DNA of 64,000 nt from Collimonas antrihumi. GTDB taxonomy: Bacteria > Pseudomonadota > Gammaproteobacteria > Burkholderiales > Burkholderiaceae_D. The notes beneath the pieces were generated by a model. It made no database searches. It was not told where the DNA came from and saw nothing but the letters and a program-made list of their open reading frames with translations. Each line of letters opens with the position of its first letter. Within the stretch, counting starts at the first letter, position 1. Shown piece after piece: positions 61,368 to 64,000 of the stretch. The translations under genes were made by a program, and so were the position numbers. The stretch covers positions 1-64,000 of the forward strand of contig NZ_JAGQED010000006.1 of NCBI RefSeq assembly GCF_018304965.1. Reading direction: 5' to 3'.

Positions 61368-62564
61368 ATGGCAAAAGGTAAATTCGAGCGGACCAAGCCG
61401 CACGTCAACGTTGGTACTATCGGTCACGTTGACCACGGCAAGACCACGCTGACAGCAGCGATCGCGACAGTATTGTCGAAGAAATTTGGCGGCGAAGCCA
61501 AAGCGTACGATCAAATTGACGCAGCGCCAGAAGAAAAAGCGCGCGGCATCACGATCAACACTGCGCACGTTGAATACGAAACTGCAAGCCGCCACTACGC
61601 CCACGTTGACTGCCCAGGCCATGCTGACTATGTGAAAAACATGATCACCGGCGCGGCACAGATGGACGGTGCGATCCTGGTTTGCTCCGCAGCTGACGGC
61701 CCGATGCCACAAACGCGTGAGCACATCCTGTTGTCGCGTCAGGTTGGCGTGCCATACATCATCGTGTTCCTGAACAAAGCCGACATGGTCGACGACGAAG
61801 AGTTGCTCGAGCTGGTTGAAATGGAAGTGCGCGAGCTGTTGACCAAGTATGATTTCCCGGGCGACGACCTGCCAATCATCAAGGGTTCGGCGAAGCTGGC
61901 TCTGGAAGGCGACACTGGCCCATTGGGCGAGCAAGCCATCATGGCACTGGCTGAAGCGCTGGATACTTACATCCCGACACCGGAACGTGCTGTTGACGGC
62001 GCCTTCCTGCTGCCAGTGGAAGACGTATTCTCGATCTCCGGCCGCGGTACTGTTGTGACCGGTCGTATCGAGCGCGGTATCGTCAAGGTTGGCGAAGCCC
62101 TGCAAATCATCGGTATCCGTGACACCCAAGATACAACCTGTACTGGCGTTGAAATGTTCCGCAAGCTGCTGGACCAAGGTCAGGCAGGCGACAACGTAGG
62201 TGTGTTGTTGCGCGGCACCAAGCGTGAAGACGTAGAGCGGGGCCAAGTATTGGCTAAGCCGAACTCGATCAAGCCACACAAGCATTTCACTGGCGAGATC
62301 TATGTTCTGTCGAAAGACGAAGGCGGCCGTCATACACCTTTCTTCAACAACTATCGTCCACAGTTCTACTTCCGTACCACGGACGTGACTGGTTCGATCG
62401 AGTTGCCGAAAGACAAAGAAATGGTGATGCCAGGCGATAACGTGTCGATCACCGTGATGTTGATCAACCCGATCGCGATGGAAGAAGGTCTGCGTTTCGC
62501 GATCCGCGAAGGTGGCCGTACTGTTGGTGCAGGTGTTGTTGCCAAGATCCTGCCTGACGCTTAA
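61368..62564 (+). CDS. tuf: Elongation factor Tu (copy 2)
   Basis: A 398-aa protein with the same sequence as copy 1 at 40471. The genes share almost all of their nucleotides after about the 65th, plus the first 15 nt after the stop. The two lie in the same orientation 20.9 kb apart, bracketing the rpl/rpo and str genes. Last gene of the str operon proper, followed by rpsJ. Confidence 0.99.
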   Translation: MAKGKFERTKPHVNVGTIGHVDHGKTTLTAAIATVLSKKFGGEAKAYDQIDAAPEEKARGITINTAHVEYETASRHYAHVDCPGHADYVKNMITGAAQMDGAILVCSAADGPMPQTREHILLSRQVGVPYIIVFLNKADMVDDEELLELVEMEVRELLTKYDFPGDDLPIIKGSAKLALEGDTGPLGEQAIMALAEALDTYIPTPERAVDGAFLLPVEDVFSISGRGTVVTGRIERGIVKVGEALQIIGIRDTQDTTCTGVEMFRKLLDQGQAGDNVGVLLRGTKREDVERGQVLAKPNSIKPHKHFTGEIYVLSKDEGGRHTPFFNNYRPQFYFRTTDVTGSIELPKDKEMVMPGDNVSITVMLINPIAMEEGLRFAIREGGRTVGAGVVAKILPDA

Positions 62565-62672
62565 TAGCAAAAAGTTGTAGTGCAATAAGCAGGCCGTTTC
62601 GGCGGTTTGCTGTCAACGTAACAATATGCCGTGGGTGATAGTCATCCACGGTTCGTTCTTTAAAGGAAAATC

Positions 62673-62990
62673 ATGTCCGCTGCTAACCAAAAAATCCGCA
62701 TCCGCCTGAAGGCGTTCGACTACAAACTGATCGACCAGTCCGCACAGGAAATCGTTGATACAGCCAAGCGCACCGGCGCAGTTGTCAAGGGTCCGGTACC
62801 ACTGCCAACACGTATCCAGCGTTTTGACGTATTGCGCTCGCCGCACGTCAACAAGACATCGCGCGATCAGTTCGAAATCCGTACGCACCAACGCCTGATG
62901 GACATCGTTGACCCAACCGACAAGACTGTCGATGCGTTGATGAAGCTGGACCTGCCAGCTGGCGTAGACGTAGAAATCAAGCTGCAGTAA
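62673..62990 (+). CDS. rpsJ: 30S ribosomal protein S10
   Basis: A 105-aa protein, also NusE in antitermination. [40 protein letters not shown] and [20 protein letters not shown] are diagnostic. AAAGGAAA precedes the ATG. Normally the first gene of the S10 operon; here the next gene, rplC, is 337 bp away instead of the usual few bases to tens of bases. Confidence 0.99.
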   Translation: MSAANQKIRIRLKAFDYKLIDQSAQEIVDTAKRTGAVVKGPVPLPTRIQRFDVLRSPHVNKTSRDQFEIRTHQRLMDIVDPTDKTVDALMKLDLPAGVDVEIKLQ

Positions 62991-63000
62991 TTCGTATTTC

Positions 63001-63120
63001 GTAGGGTGGGCACGTATGCCCACGCGTGAACTCACTCCACGTACATGCTTTTTTAGCATTGCGAGGGCCGGTACTCCGGTTATTGCGGTCACGCGTGGGC
63101 AAAAAGCTTGCCCACCCTAC
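63001..63120. repeat. Dispersed inverted-repeat element, copy 5, between rpsJ and rplC
   Basis: Starts GTAGGGTGGGCACGTATGCC and ends AAAAGCTTGCCCACCCTAC; inner arms GCCCACGCGTGA and TCACGCGTGGGC. It is the longest member (120 bp) and its outer arms match perfectly. It begins only 10 bp after the rpsJ stop. Confidence 0.9.
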
Positions 63121-63191
63121 ATGTCGGATTCAGTAGTGTTGTAAATAAGGTGTAGCCGGCTAAAGTTTGACATACCACGACAAAGATGGTC

Positions 63192-63220
63192 TTGCAAATA
63201 AAAATTTACCCGGTTATACT
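63192..63220 (+). promoter_or_regulatory. Candidate promoter for rplC and following S10-operon genes
   Basis: TTGCAA (63192-63197), 17-bp spacer, TATACT (63215-63220): a good sigma-70 match about 108 bp before the rplC start. It lies after the repeat element and could rescue transcription of the ribosomal genes downstream of it. Confidence 0.6.
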
Positions 63221-63231
63221 GATCGGCTTCG

Positions 63232-63268
63232 GTGCGATTGCGGCTGCTTTGGCCTAATGCAATCGCAC
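63232..63268 (+). promoter_or_regulatory. Stem-loop in the rplC leader
   Basis: GTGCGATTGC (63232-63241) pairs perfectly with GCAATCGCAC (63259-63268), 17-nt loop, followed by T-rich TTATTTTAGTTG. It begins just after the expected transcription start of the promoter at 63192-63220, so it could be an attenuator, possibly for ribosomal-protein autoregulation. Confidence 0.5.
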
Positions 63269-63327
63269 TTATTTTAGTTGTACAAACATCAGCCCCGCCC
63301 AATCGTAGGCGGGAATGGAGAAAAACA

Positions 63328-63984
63328 ATGAGCTTAGGCCTTGTTGGTCGCAAGGTTGGTATGATGCGCATTTTCACGGAAGATGGGGATTCAATCCCGG
63401 TAACCGTGTTGGACGTATCGAACAACCGCGTGACCCAAATCAAAACGCCTGAAACAGACGGTTATACCGCTGTTCAAGTTGCATTCGGTCAGCGTCGCGC
63501 TTCACGCGTGACTAAAGCTGCTGCTGGTCACTACGCCAAAGCTGGCGTCGAGGCTGGTACCATCCTCAGAGAATTCCGCATTGACGCAACCAAGGCTTCC
63601 GAGCTGAAGGCCGGCGAAGTTATCGCTGCAAGCCTGTTCGAAGTCGGTCAAAAGGTTGACGTTCAAGGTGTCTCGATCGGTAAAGGTTACGCCGGTACTA
63701 TCAAGCGTCACAACTTTGCATCCGGTCGTGCCAGCCACGGTAACTCCCGTTCGCATAATGTCCCAGGTTCCATCGGTATGGCGCAAGATCCAGGTCGTGT
63801 TTTCCCTGGTAAACGCATGACCGGTCACATGGGTGACGTTACTGTAACCACGCAAAACCTCGAAATCGCACGTGTTGACGCTGAGCGCCAACTGTTGCTG
63901 ATCAAGGGCGCGGTTCCAGGTGCAAAGAACGGCCAAGTCGTGGTCAGCCCTGCGATCAAAATCAAAGCTAAGAAGGGAGCCTAA
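63328..63984 (+). CDS. rplC: 50S ribosomal protein L3
   Basis: A 218-aa protein near the peptidyl-transferase centre. It begins [40 protein letters not shown], then [18 protein letters not shown] and [17 protein letters not shown] are typical. ATGGAG lies upstream of the ATG at 63328; an upstream frame from 63232 crosses the leader and is not coding. rplD follows after 3 bp. Confidence 0.99.
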   Translation: MSLGLVGRKVGMMRIFTEDGDSIPVTVLDVSNNRVTQIKTPETDGYTAVQVAFGQRRASRVTKAAAGHYAKAGVEAGTILREFRIDATKASELKAGEVIAASLFEVGQKVDVQGVSIGKGYAGTIKRHNFASGRASHGNSRSHNVPGSIGMAQDPGRVFPGKRMTGHMGDVTVTTQNLEIARVDAERQLLLIKGAVPGAKNGQVVVSPAIKIKAKKGA

Positions 63985-63987
63985 TTC

Positions 63988-64000
63988 ATGGAACTCAAGC
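63988..64000 (+). CDS. rplD: 50S ribosomal protein L4, first codons (partial)
   Basis: ATG GAA CTC AAG begins 3 bp after the rplC stop, with AAGGGAG upstream, and runs off the window. MELK is the usual start of L4, and rplD is the expected next gene of the S10 operon. Confidence 0.85.

Noticed and set aside
63166-63171. TTGACA at about 63166 as the -35 of the rplC promoter
   Set aside because: No acceptable -10 hexamer at 16-18 bp; the TTGCAA/TATACT pair slightly downstream has the correct spacing.

Overview
The window looks like a chromosomal segment of a betaproteobacterium, most likely Oxalobacteraceae (Collimonas/Herbaspirillum-like). This is judged from the gene order tRNA-Tyr/Gly/Thr - tuf - tRNA-Trp - secE - nusG - rplKAJL - rpoBC - rpsLG - fusA - tuf - rpsJ - rplC, the protein sequences and a fairly high GC content; no database search was possible.

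Layout. Positions 1-550 hold the 3' end of an IS3-type element that interrupts a signal-peptide gene, then an 11-bp tandem array and a dispersed inverted-repeat element. Positions 553-5513 carry a dienelactone hydrolase, whose terminator has been split by a 169-bp IS4-type MITE, and a BvgS-type hybrid sensor kinase with no neighbouring response regulator. Positions 5648-12690 are a transport/catabolism locus: TRAP receptor and fused DctQM permease, a LysR regulator, and a three-gene operon (NAD-binding/SAF protein, small ABM-type monooxygenase, beta-hydroxyacid dehydrogenase). After yaiL (12813-13349), positions 13470-26280 form an accessory island full of scars. It contains an intact MazEF pair and a decayed second copy in the same orientation, a LysR/amidase pair cut by one deletion, an MFS/racemase/hydratase cluster, gene fragments, a LysR/split-transketolase/dehydrogenase/MFS cluster, and a decayed Tn3-type resolvase. 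Positions 26285-39723 return to housekeeping genes (glmS, an Lrp regulator, glmU, a lipoprotein, yegP-like, ttcA, folB plus a pteridine-reductase-like SDR, a MidA-type methyltransferase, ArsC-like, a CPA2 antiporter with its quinone-reductase-like partner, a PuuD-like amidotransferase). Positions 39850-64000 are the transcription/translation core. It is interrupted between rpoC and rpsL by about 3.6 kb of accessory genes: a DUF1493 pair, an antitoxin remnant and a phosphoethanolamine transferase.

How the parts work together. The accessory loci appear to be three separate carboxylate or sugar-acid uptake and oxidation modules. Each pairs a transporter with dehydrogenase or lyase enzymes, and two carry their own intact LysR regulator. 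The most unusual enzymes are an Asp/Glu-racemase-family protein lacking both catalytic cysteines and a split transketolase whose TPP motif reads SDG instead of GDG. A dispersed inverted-repeat family (GTAGGGTGGGC...GCCCACCCTAC) occurs five times, including between rpoB and rpoC and between rpsJ and rplC, so it sits inside two essential operons. The two tuf genes are nearly identical except for their first 65 nt, the pattern expected of gene conversion.
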